DNA of 64,000 nucleotides from Lachnospiraceae bacterium (GTDB taxonomy: Bacteria; Bacillota; Clostridia; Lachnospirales; Lachnospiraceae). Location of the stretch: assembly GCA_017457865.1 (NCBI GenBank), contig JAFTGN010000098.1:62001-126000 (forward strand). Direction: 5' to 3'. The notes beneath the pieces were generated by a model. That model made no database searches, was not told the DNA's origin, and saw nothing but the letters and a program-made list of their open reading frames with translations. The stretch's first letter is position 1. Every line of letters starts with the position of its first letter. Positions 54,970 through 62,475 of the stretch are shown here, piece by piece. The position numbers and the translations under genes were made by a program.

Positions 54970-55836
54970 TCACTGTGAATTGATCAGACGAAGCAGTTGC
55001 TCTCTGTATTTATAAAATTCAGGAGAGAACTTAATGTCGGTTGCTCCTTCTTCAATGATCTGACGAGAGAAATTCACCTGAATATCTTCAATCACCTTGC
55101 CTGGATGTCTGCTGAGTACAATGACTCTGGATGCCAAAAGCAATGCTTCCTCCACATCATGTGTAATAAAGAAAATGGTCTTTCCGGTCTCCCACCAGAT
55201 TTTTCTGGTCAGATCCTGTACGCTCTCGCGAGTCAGTGCATCCAATGCGCCAAATGGTTCATCCATCAGCAAGATTTCTGGATTGTTGATGAGTGCTCTT
55301 GCAATAGACACACGCTGTTTCATACCACCGGAAAGCTCATAGATTTTCTTATCCGCAAACTCAGATAAATTTACCTTTTCCAGATACTCCTCTGTCAGCT
55401 TTTCATACTCTTCCTTTGGCACACCACGCATTTTCGGACCAAATGCTACATTTGTGCGAACGGAAAACCATTCATAAAGAGGCGGATTCTGGAATACCAC
55501 TCCTCTGTGCCAGTCTGTTCCCTTGATTTCCTCCCCATCCAATTTTACGGAACCTGCGGTTGGCTGAATAAAACCTGCAAGAATCTTCAACAGTGTACTT
55601 TTTCCGCATCCAGATGGGCCAAGCACGCAGATGAATTCTCCTGGAAAAATATTGAAATTGATATTTTCAAGAGCCTTGATTGGTCCTGTGTTACCAGTAT
55701 AACTCAGATCCACATTGTTGATGGAAATTAGTTCCTCTCCTTCTACCCGAGATTCCTGCCCTTTAAAGTTCACATTTTCAACTGATATCAGCTCATCTGA
55801 TGGCTCATACAGTTTCTCTTTCCATGTATCAGACAT
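54970..55836 (-). CDS. tauB: Taurine-type ABC transporter ATPase
   Basis: 288-aa ATPase of the nitrate/sulfonate/taurine class. Walker A GPSGCGKSTLL, Q-loop VFQNPPLYEWFSVRTNVAFGP, signature LSGGMKQRVSIARAL, Walker B ILLMDEPFGALDALTRE and switch His in FFITHDVEEALLL. The N-terminus carries a ~35-residue extension with a duplicated start-like phrase (ELISVENVNF, then ELISINNVDLSY). It lies between the binding protein (28 bp) and cysK. Confidence 0.93.
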   Translation of the reverse strand: MSDTWKEKLYEPSDELISVENVNFKGQESRVEGEELISINNVDLSYTGNTGPIKALENINFNIFPGEFICVLGPSGCGKSTLLKILAGFIQPTAGSVKLDGEEIKGTDWHRGVVFQNPPLYEWFSVRTNVAFGPKMRGVPKEEYEKLTEEYLEKVNLSEFADKKIYELSGGMKQRVSIARALINNPEILLMDEPFGALDALTRESVQDLTRKIWWETGKTIFFITHDVEEALLLASRVIVLSRHPGKVIEDIQVNFSRQIIEEGATDIKFSPEFYKYREQLLRLINSQ

Positions 55837-55864
55837 ATCCTACCTCCATTCTTCCCGGTTTTCA

Positions 55865-56869
55865 TTATTTTGAAGCAGCTTTTACATACTCTGCTGTTAC
55901 TTTGTCCTGGAATGTTTCCAAATCAGGGGCAGATTTAATGCTCTTCTGTTCTACAAGGAAATCTGCTGTATTTTTCAGTGTTTCTGCAAAGGAATTCTCC
56001 AGATAGTCAATTTCTTCTTCCGCTGTCAAATACTCAAACTGAGTGATCTGTTCTGCCGCGTCAGTCTTTTCAATTTCCAGCACGGAAGCAATCTGTTCTG
56101 CTGCTTTGTCACTGTCATTGTTGATTACATCATTTGCCTTTAACTGCAATTCCACGAACTTGGTCACAATTTCCGGATTTGCTTCTGCAAACTCGCGTCT
56201 TACAATGTTTGTATCCGCAGTGACAATTCCCTTCTGTGCCAACTGTGCAGAATCGGTAATTGCAGTACCGTCTTCTAACAGCTTTGCCAGTACCGGATGC
56301 CATACATAGGCTGCATCAATATCCCCTCTCTGCCATGCAGCATAAATATCATCCGGCTGTAAATCCAGAATCTCGATGGAGTTCTCATCAATGCCTTCTA
56401 ATTTCAATGCATTCAACAAGCTATAATGTGCAGTAGATGCAAATGGAGTTCCTATCTTTTTACCTTCCAAGTCTTTCAGACTGGAAATACCAGAACCGTT
56501 CTTTGCCACCAGAGTTTCTGCTTCACCGATGATATCACCGATCCAGAACACCTGTACGTCCAAACCATTTGCAATGGCCAACGCAGCCGGAGAAGTTCCT
56601 TCCTGACCAAAATCAATACTGCCGGAGGCAATGGCAGAATTGATATCCTTACCGGAATCAAACTTGATGATATTGACTTCTACCCCAAGTTCTGTTTCAT
56701 ACCATTTTTCATACTGAGCAATTAGATCACCATTGACCAGATCCAACGTACCGATGGTCACCTTTGTTGCCTTTCCGGTTTCTTTTTTCTTACCGCAGCC
56801 TGTAAAAGCGGATGCGGTCAAAGACAAAGTTAATACAACTGCTGCTAATTTTAAAAACTTCTTTTTCAT
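55865..56869 (-). CDS. tauA: Taurine-binding lipoprotein
   Basis: 334-aa substrate-binding protein. Lipoprotein signal peptide with lipobox SAFTGC (Cys about residue 25) for membrane anchoring. The mature part closely follows E. coli TauA: KFDSGKDINSAIASGSIDFGQEGTSPAALA, TPFASTAHYSLLNALK, EILDLQPDDIYAAWQRGD and DAAYVWHPV. These are the residues lining the taurine site in TauA, and the AAWQRGDIDAAYVW stretch is nearly identical. It works with the permease and ATPase on either side. Confidence 0.93.
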   Translation of the reverse strand: MKKKFLKLAAVVLTLSLTASAFTGCGKKKETGKATKVTIGTLDLVNGDLIAQYEKWYETELGVEVNIIKFDSGKDINSAIASGSIDFGQEGTSPAALAIANGLDVQVFWIGDIIGEAETLVAKNGSGISSLKDLEGKKIGTPFASTAHYSLLNALKLEGIDENSIEILDLQPDDIYAAWQRGDIDAAYVWHPVLAKLLEDGTAITDSAQLAQKGIVTADTNIVRREFAEANPEIVTKFVELQLKANDVINNDSDKAAEQIASVLEIEKTDAAEQITQFEYLTAEEEIDYLENSFAETLKNTADFLVEQKSIKSAPDLETFQDKVTAEYVKAASK

Positions 56870-56945
56870 AATGAGAATACTCCTTTTATAAATTGTTATT
56901 TTCTAATTTTATTATCCTTTTCTTTAAACTGTTGCAATATGCAAA

Positions 56946-57719
56946 TTAGCTTCTGCCCTTCCAGTGAATGACTTTTCCTTCTACAAACCGGATGATTCTG
57001 TCAAGAAGAATACCCGTAATACCCATGATGATCACGCCCATAAATACGATATCACTTCTCAGATAATTACTTGCATCCAATACCAACCAGCCCATTCCGG
57101 CAGTTGCGGCCACCATCTCTGCGGCCACTAAAGTGGTATACTCCACACCCAGCGCAGTACGAAGACCTGTAAACACATCCGTCAGTGCTGCCGGGAATAT
57201 GACATAAAAGAATATTTGCCACTTATTGGCACCCAAAGTCTTCGCTCCATTTATGTAGTCTTCTTTGATTCGGATGACACCAGCTACACAGGAAATATAC
57301 ACCGGTGCAAAACCTGCCAGATACAAAAGTGCCAGCTTTGATCCTTCATCAATCCCCATCCACAATACCAAAATAGTATAATATGCAAGTGGTGGCAACG
57401 GACGATAAAACTCTACAATCGGCTCTAAAATGGCTCTGATCTTGGAATTGTATCCGCTGAGCAGTCCAAGGGGTACTGCTGTGACGACCACAAGCAAATA
57501 GGCGATGACTAGGCGCTGTAAACTGGTTGCCAGATGCTGCAGCAATGTATGGCCCTTATAGCCATCCTTTGCAACATCTACGAAGCTTTCCCACACACTG
57601 GCCGGAGATGGGATGATCGTCTCGGAAACATTTCCGATTGCTGTCACCAGAAACCATACAACAAATACGACGACAACGGTTCCAACTGTCAGAATCCGTT
57701 CTGTACTCCATTTCTTCAT
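56946..57719 (-). CDS. tauC: Taurine-type ABC transporter permease
   Basis: 257-aa inner-membrane permease with six hydrophobic segments (first: ILTVGTVVVVFVVWFLVTAI). The BPD_transp_1 region has PLPPLAYYTILVLWMGIDEGSKLALLYLAGFAPVY and the EAA loop NGAKTLGANKWQIFFYVIFPAALTDVFTGLRTALGVEYTTLVAAEM. ATG at 57717-57719 is behind AAGGA; an upstream TTG in frame is possible. First gene of the transporter-cysK operon. Confidence 0.92.
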   Translation of the reverse strand: MKKWSTERILTVGTVVVVFVVWFLVTAIGNVSETIIPSPASVWESFVDVAKDGYKGHTLLQHLATSLQRLVIAYLLVVVTAVPLGLLSGYNSKIRAILEPIVEFYRPLPPLAYYTILVLWMGIDEGSKLALLYLAGFAPVYISCVAGVIRIKEDYINGAKTLGANKWQIFFYVIFPAALTDVFTGLRTALGVEYTTLVAAEMVAATAGMGWLVLDASNYLRSDIVFMGVIIMGITGILLDRIIRFVEGKVIHWKGRS

Positions 57720-57772
57720 TTCTCTCAATCCTTATCCTTTCTTTTTATGTTAGAAACGTTCCTGATGTTCAT

Positions 57773-57801
57773 ACTATACCACTTATAACATATCATTTCA
57801 A
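57773..57801 (-). promoter_or_regulatory. Promoter of the tauCAB-cysK operon
   Basis: On the minus strand TTGAAA (57796-57801) and TATAGT (57773-57778) with a 17-bp spacer, 54 bp upstream of the permease start. No T-box, S-box or obvious operator palindrome was seen. Confidence 0.7.
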
Positions 57802-57886
57802 TAGGTTAAGTAGGGAATAAATTTAAAAAGTTTTCCTGTGTGAGAGAGAAATTGCACCGCATTTTTTGTAACAGAAAATTTCTGTT

Positions 57887-57919
57887 AAAAAATGCTGCCG
57901 TTTGCAAGCAAACGGCAGC
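57887..57919 (-). terminator. Terminator of the aminotransferase gene
   Basis: Stem GCTGCCGTTTGC / GCAAACGGCAGC followed on the minus strand by ATTTTTTAA. It separates the aminotransferase from the transporter operon. Confidence 0.9.
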
Positions 57920-57949
57920 ACCACAGGAATGAGAGTTATATTACAAATA

Positions 57950-59284
57950 TTAGATAAATTCGTTGTCCACAATGGTCAGAACTTCATCCAGAATCTTGAA
58001 TGCCTCACGAAGTTCTTCCTCTGTAATAATCAGTGGAGGGGTAATATTAATATTATTTTCCCGTCCAAAGGCAGCAAAGCCTCTTTCCTTCAATAATCCA
58101 TGGATTCTTCCCATTGTATTGTGTTCATCGTAGCCATATGGTACCAGAGGAATCTTCTTTTCCTTGTCTTTCACAAGCTCCACTGCACCAAACAGACCAA
58201 TATAGCGCACGTCACCTACAGACTTGTGCTTTGCCTTCAGGTCTTCCAGCAACTGACCAAACACAACGCCCACTTCATTGACATGATCCAGAATCTTGTG
58301 TTCCTGGTAATAGTTCACTGCTGCAATACCTGCTGCACAAGCCAGTGAATGACCGCTGTAGGTCAGACCATACAGGAATGTCTTATCCTCAAAATATTTT
58401 GCAATTTCCTTGCTCATGATGATACCGCCCAGCTGTACATAACCGCAGGTCACACCCTTTGCAAAGGAAATGATATCCGGCTGAATGCCCCAATGCTCAA
58501 AGCCAAACATCTTACCAGTTCTGCCAAATCCTGCCATTACCTCATCGCAGATCAACAGAATGCCGTATTTGTCACAAAGGGCACGAAGTCCCTGTAAATA
58601 TCCATCCGGAGGAATGATGACACCATTTGCACCGGTAATGGACTCTACCTCAATGGCCGCAATCTTGTCAGGTCCCTCATACTGAATCTGTTCCTCTAAC
58701 AATTTCAGGTAATGTGCAGAAGCTTCTTGATCATTGGCAAATTCAATATCGGAACGATAAACATACGGGTCAAAGAACTTCAAAAAGCCTGTTGCTGCCG
58801 GAGTCTCCAGTGCAAATCGTCTGGGATCGCCAGACAGGTTGCCGGAGCCTAATGTGGAACCATGGTAACTTCTGTAACGGGACAGAATCTTACTCTTTCC
58901 GGTATAGGTTCTGGCGGCATAAATAGCGGCTTCATTTGCATCAGAACCACCACAGCTGAAAAATACTTTGCCCATGTTGTCAGGCGCCAGTTCGATCAGC
59001 TTCTTTGCCAGTTCTGCACGGGGACCGGACGCATATGCCGGTGCAATATAAGGCAGAATCTCTACCTGCTCCTTGATTGCCTCAATGATGTCTCTGTTGC
59101 CATACCCCAAATTTACATTGGCAAGCTGGGAGGACATATCATAATAACGCTTTCCGTTATAATCCCAAAAATAAATCCCGTCGGCCTTTTCTACTGGAAT
59201 GGGATTTACATTTCCAGTCAGCCATGGATGCTGGTTATATTTTTTGTCAAATTGGAGAACCTCTTCTCTTGTAATATCAGACAT
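57950..59284 (-). CDS. tpa: Class III aminotransferase, taurine:pyruvate (or 2-oxoglutarate) type
   Basis: 444-aa PLP enzyme. PLP residues: FFSCGGSDANEAAIYAAR (phosphate contact), YRSYHGSTLGSGNLSG, ICDEVMAGFGRTG (Asp247) and Schiff-base Lys276 in ISFAKGVTCGYVQLGG. SGGSDANEAA and YHGST are typical of omega-amino-acid aminotransferases, a group that includes taurine:pyruvate aminotransferase. The taurine assignment comes from neighbours: TauABC downstream, sulfoacetaldehyde reductase and isethionate lyase upstream. The product would be sulfoacetaldehyde plus alanine (or glutamate). The ATG at 59282-59284 is preferred because AAAGGAAG lies properly; a 134-bp repeat sits just upstream. Confidence 0.8.
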   Translation of the reverse strand: MSDITREEVLQFDKKYNQHPWLTGNVNPIPVEKADGIYFWDYNGKRYYDMSSQLANVNLGYGNRDIIEAIKEQVEILPYIAPAYASGPRAELAKKLIELAPDNMGKVFFSCGGSDANEAAIYAARTYTGKSKILSRYRSYHGSTLGSGNLSGDPRRFALETPAATGFLKFFDPYVYRSDIEFANDQEASAHYLKLLEEQIQYEGPDKIAAIEVESITGANGVIIPPDGYLQGLRALCDKYGILLICDEVMAGFGRTGKMFGFEHWGIQPDIISFAKGVTCGYVQLGGIIMSKEIAKYFEDKTFLYGLTYSGHSLACAAGIAAVNYYQEHKILDHVNEVGVVFGQLLEDLKAKHKSVGDVRYIGLFGAVELVKDKEKKIPLVPYGYDEHNTMGRIHGLLKERGFAAFGRENNINITPPLIITEEELREAFKILDEVLTIVDNEFI

Positions 59285-59304
59285 ATTCATCTTCCTTTCA
59301 TTTC

Positions 59305-59438
59305 GTAACTGTTCAGTACCCCCACAGTTACAGACAAAAATCCATTCCATATCGACTCCGTCGATGGAATTTTTGTCTGCATAACTCAGAATTTTGCTTC
59401 GCAAAACATTCGCGAAATATTGGATCCTGAATAGTTAC
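59305..59438. repeat. Family B inverted-repeat element (134 bp) with 8-bp target duplication
   Basis: Ends are GTAACTGTTCAG at 59305 and its near-complement CTGAATAGTTAC at 59427-59438. Inside are a 10-bp stem AGACAAAAAT / ATTTTTGTCT (about 59332-59382) with a GAC-GTC inner hairpin, and two smaller palindromes (TTTTGC-GCAAAA, TTCGCGAA). Flanking direct repeats TTCATTTC are at 59297-59304 and 59439-59446. No protein-coding capacity. It fills most of the gap between sarD-like and tpa-like genes. Confidence 0.8.
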
Positions 59439-59481
59439 TTCATTTCATATATTTGTAACACTTTGAAGTTAGATTGACACC

Positions 59482-60573
59482 TTATCCCCGAAGCGTTGCA
59501 TACAAGTCATACAGAATTTCATCTGTAATCACCACTGGGTTGTTCAGCAGGTTTGGATGATGGCTTTTGGATACCAGCTCCTCCACTGCTTCCTCTGACA
59601 GATGAAACTCTGCCAGATCCGTTCGCAGTCCTACCTGCTTTTTCAGCTGAATTATGGCATCTGCAAACTGCTCCACAGATGCAAATCCAAGCGTCTTTGC
59701 CAACTGGACGGTTCTTTCATCCGCAGCATTTACTCTGGCAAAATAATCCAGTGTCAGACCGCATGCTTCCCCATGGGGGATCCCATATATACTGGTCAAC
59801 GGGAAGGAGCATGCATGGGAGGAGGTGGTCTTTGGCACGGTAAATGCAAGACCGGCCAATAAAGAGGCTTCTGCCATCTTCTCCCTTGCTTCCAGATGAT
59901 CCGGTTCCTGGTATACCACTGGTAAAAAATTAAAAACTATTCGAATGGCATGGATTGCCAGCGCATCACAAATGGGCTGATGCCCCTTGCTCCAGTACCC
60001 TTCTACCGCATGGCATAACACGTCAATTCCGGAAGATGCCGTGATCTGAGGCGGCATGGATCTTGTAAGCAATGGATCAACGATCGCCAGTTTCGGATAA
60101 AAACTATCTGATACAATCGGCATCTTTTTGCCTGTCATCCGGTTGGTCAAAACGGCCACATTGGTCACTTCACTGCCAGTACCGGCAGTGGTAGGAATGG
60201 CAATCACCGGAATATGCTCCTGTGGAAACCCCCTTCCCGTTCCGTGATATTCTGCTATATCATCCACTATCGCAGAAGCTGCTTTTGCCAGATCGATCAC
60301 ACTGCCACCGCCTACTGCGATGATCAGATCATTTCTATTTTCTCTGATCTGACGGCTGCATCGATTGACTTCTGAAACATCCGGGTTGGGGGATACGTCT
60401 GTAAATTCGTCCCCACCCAGCTTCCTTGCCAACTCGGACACCAATCCACTTTTGGCAAAATAATTGGAACTGATGACAATGGGGCGCACTGCGTCTCCAA
60501 TCCACTCTGGAAGCTGTTCCAGTTTTCCATTTCCAAAGATAATCTCTACCGGTTGTTTATAACTCCACTCCAT
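59482..60573 (-). CDS. sarD: Iron-containing alcohol dehydrogenase, probable sulfoacetaldehyde reductase (isethionate forming)
   Basis: 363-aa group III metal-dependent ADH. NAD-binding: AVGGGSVIDLAKA and PTTAGTGSEVTNVAVL. Metal ligands: ASSGIDVLCHAVEGYWSKGHQPICDALAIHAIR (Asp, His), SSHACSFPL (His) and GIPHGEACGL (His). Sequence alone allows many aldehyde/alcohol substrates; sulfoacetaldehyde to isethionate is inferred because the gene lies between the taurine aminotransferase and isethionate lyase genes, as in the Bilophila pathway. The second ATG (60571-60573) has GGAGGAGAAC ahead and is preferred to the one four codons earlier. Confidence 0.75.
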   Translation of the reverse strand: MEWSYKQPVEIIFGNGKLEQLPEWIGDAVRPIVISSNYFAKSGLVSELARKLGGDEFTDVSPNPDVSEVNRCSRQIRENRNDLIIAVGGGSVIDLAKAASAIVDDIAEYHGTGRGFPQEHIPVIAIPTTAGTGSEVTNVAVLTNRMTGKKMPIVSDSFYPKLAIVDPLLTRSMPPQITASSGIDVLCHAVEGYWSKGHQPICDALAIHAIRIVFNFLPVVYQEPDHLEAREKMAEASLLAGLAFTVPKTTSSHACSFPLTSIYGIPHGEACGLTLDYFARVNAADERTVQLAKTLGFASVEQFADAIIQLKKQVGLRTDLAEFHLSEEAVEELVSKSHHPNLLNNPVVITDEILYDLYATLRG

Positions 60574-60592
60574 GTTCTCCTCCATTCAGCCT

Positions 60593-61576
60593 TTAAATCT
60601 GGAACTGATAATCGTCGGGAAGTCTGTATTCCGATGGTGTCATATGAAAAACTTTTTTGAACTGTTTAGAAAAATACGCAATGTCCTTATAATCAATTCG
60701 TCCGGCAATTTCATTGATTTTCATATCTGAATTTTTCAAAAGCCATGCAGCACGCATCAGTTTTACATATGTTACATAATCCACAAAACGAATTCCTGTC
60801 TGTGCAGTAAACAACGTACTCAGATAGGACTTGTTGATATGCTGTTCTTCTGATAAACTTTTCTGCCGCAAATCACTTTCCGGATTATACAGAATATACT
60901 GTATAATCGAATCAAGCGACTCATTGTGTCTGGGATTCAGAAGCAGAAATCCATCAAACAGCTGTTTCACTTTATTTTTATGTTCCTCTACATCTATTGC
61001 CCCAGATGACAAAAATTCCTGTTCATTCAGATAAAGATCCAGCCAGTCATTCTGCTCAAATACTGCCTTCACCACCTGATCTGCTGCCTCGGAAAAAAGA
61101 TGCAACCGGCAGAGATGCTCTGTATAATTGTATAGTTCTGCTTCCTGCCGCAAAAATAATCCCAGAAGCTCATTGGCATATTTTTCAATGGAATCTATGG
61201 TTTTTACGTTTTCTGACTGAATCCGCTGAAACAGGGAACGAATTGTCGTTTGGTCAAATGGAAATGTCCAATAATCGTCAATTCCCAGTAAAATTCCAAT
61301 CCGCGCAGATTCAAAATTGCCATTTTCACCGCAAAATACAATGTGGGAACACTGGCTCTTTTTGATTTCCCGGAATATTTGATACTCCTTTGCGCCTACC
61401 AGACTTGCTTCCACAATCAACAAATCAAAGCATTTCTCTTTCCATACATCTGTCAACGATTCGACATCCGCCCACACCGCTTCAATTTCAAATCCGGTGT
61501 TTTCCCCCCAGATATGCAATGCTGTAATCTGTGCAAGTAAATCACTGTTTTTTAAAACCAGCCCTGTCTTATACAT
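60593..61576 (-). CDS. AraC-family regulator with degenerate receiver domain
   Basis: 327 aa. The N-terminal ~120 residues follow the receiver fold of YesN-type regulators, but the phosphoacceptor position reads IVEASLVG (Glu56) and the conserved Lys-Pro reads TFPF (Phe105). Phosphorylation in the ordinary way is therefore unlikely. A helical linker region follows (about 130-215). The C-terminal AraC domain has two helix-turn-helix units: HINKSYLSTLFTAQTGIRFVDYVTYVKLMRAAWLL and INEIAGRIDYKDIAYFSKQFKKVFHMTPSEYR. No partner histidine kinase is nearby. The ATG at 61574-61576 has AGAGG ahead. It lies inside the islAB-sarD unit and is the likely local regulator of taurine/isethionate use. Confidence 0.85.
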   Translation of the reverse strand: MYKTGLVLKNSDLLAQITALHIWGENTGFEIEAVWADVESLTDVWKEKCFDLLIVEASLVGAKEYQIFREIKKSQCSHIVFCGENGNFESARIGILLGIDDYWTFPFDQTTIRSLFQRIQSENVKTIDSIEKYANELLGLFLRQEAELYNYTEHLCRLHLFSEAADQVVKAVFEQNDWLDLYLNEQEFLSSGAIDVEEHKNKVKQLFDGFLLLNPRHNESLDSIIQYILYNPESDLRQKSLSEEQHINKSYLSTLFTAQTGIRFVDYVTYVKLMRAAWLLKNSDMKINEIAGRIDYKDIAYFSKQFKKVFHMTPSEYRLPDDYQFQI

Positions 61577-61599
61577 GGCATTGCACCTCTTTTCCTCAC

Positions 61600-62475
61600 T
61601 CAATCTACGTATTTTTTCTTCAACATTTCAAAGGTTGCTTCCTCTACCTCTCTTGGCAAATCCGGATAATTTCTGCCAAGCATTTCATACTTATTCTGCC
61701 CAAACCGATGATAGGGCAGCAACTCATAGGTGAAATTGCTGTAGGGAGAAAGAAATTCCCTGATTGCTCCGATTTCCTCTTCTGTATCATTGACAGTGGG
61801 AATCACCGGTGTGCGAATCCGTTTTGGAATATGCGGAAATTCCTCAAAGAGTATTTTGATATTTTCTAAAATCAGCCGATTGGAGCCTCCTGTATACTGG
61901 ATATGTTTTTTCTCATCCATCAGTTTGATGTCAAACATCACATAATCCAGATACGCCGCTGCTTTTCGCAAATCGTCACTCTTACAACAACCACAGGTTT
62001 CTATGGCAGTGTGAAGCCGTCTTCTCTTCGCCTCCCGAAGCAATTCTACTGCAAAATCCCCCTGCACCAGCGGCTCCCCTCCGGAAAGGGTCATACCACC
62101 CTTTCCACGACGGTAAAATACCCGTTCCCGTTCCACCTTTTCTAACACTTCGGCTACGGTTACTTCTGTTCCATAAACGGAACATGCTTTGGACGGGCAG
62201 ACCGCCGCGCATTGACTACAGTTGGTACACAAGTCAAAATTCAGACTTCCATTTTGAATGGCATGTGCACTGCACACACCCTCACAACGGCTGCATCCTT
62301 TCTCCCAGATACACTTTGCCTTGTCAAAATAAATCTCTGGATGAGGCAACTGGGACTCCGGATTGGAACACCAGATGCAGCGCAGAGGACAGCCTTTCAG
62401 GAATACCACTGTCCGGATTCCCGGTCCATCATGCAACGAATAAGACTGGATGTTGAATATCGTCCCTGTTGTCAT
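61600..62475 (-). CDS. islB: Glycyl-radical-enzyme activase (isethionate lyase activating enzyme)
   Basis: 291-aa radical-SAM activase. SAM cluster CPLRCIWC (about residues 29-36) preceded by [17 protein letters not shown] two-cluster ferredoxin insert follows: [14 protein letters not shown] and [16 protein letters not shown]. Then [12 protein letters not shown] (SAM-binding GGE), [16 protein letters not shown] and [15 protein letters not shown]. It installs the glycyl radical on the enzyme encoded just upstream, whose stop overlaps its start by 4 bp (ATGA). Naming follows that partner. Confidence 0.92.
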   Translation of the reverse strand: MTTGTIFNIQSYSLHDGPGIRTVVFLKGCPLRCIWCSNPESQLPHPEIYFDKAKCIWEKGCSRCEGVCSAHAIQNGSLNFDLCTNCSQCAAVCPSKACSVYGTEVTVAEVLEKVERERVFYRRGKGGMTLSGGEPLVQGDFAVELLREAKRRRLHTAIETCGCCKSDDLRKAAAYLDYVMFDIKLMDEKKHIQYTGGSNRLILENIKILFEEFPHIPKRIRTPVIPTVNDTEEEIGAIREFLSPYSNFTYELLPYHRFGQNKYEMLGRNYPDLPREVEEATFEMLKKKYVD

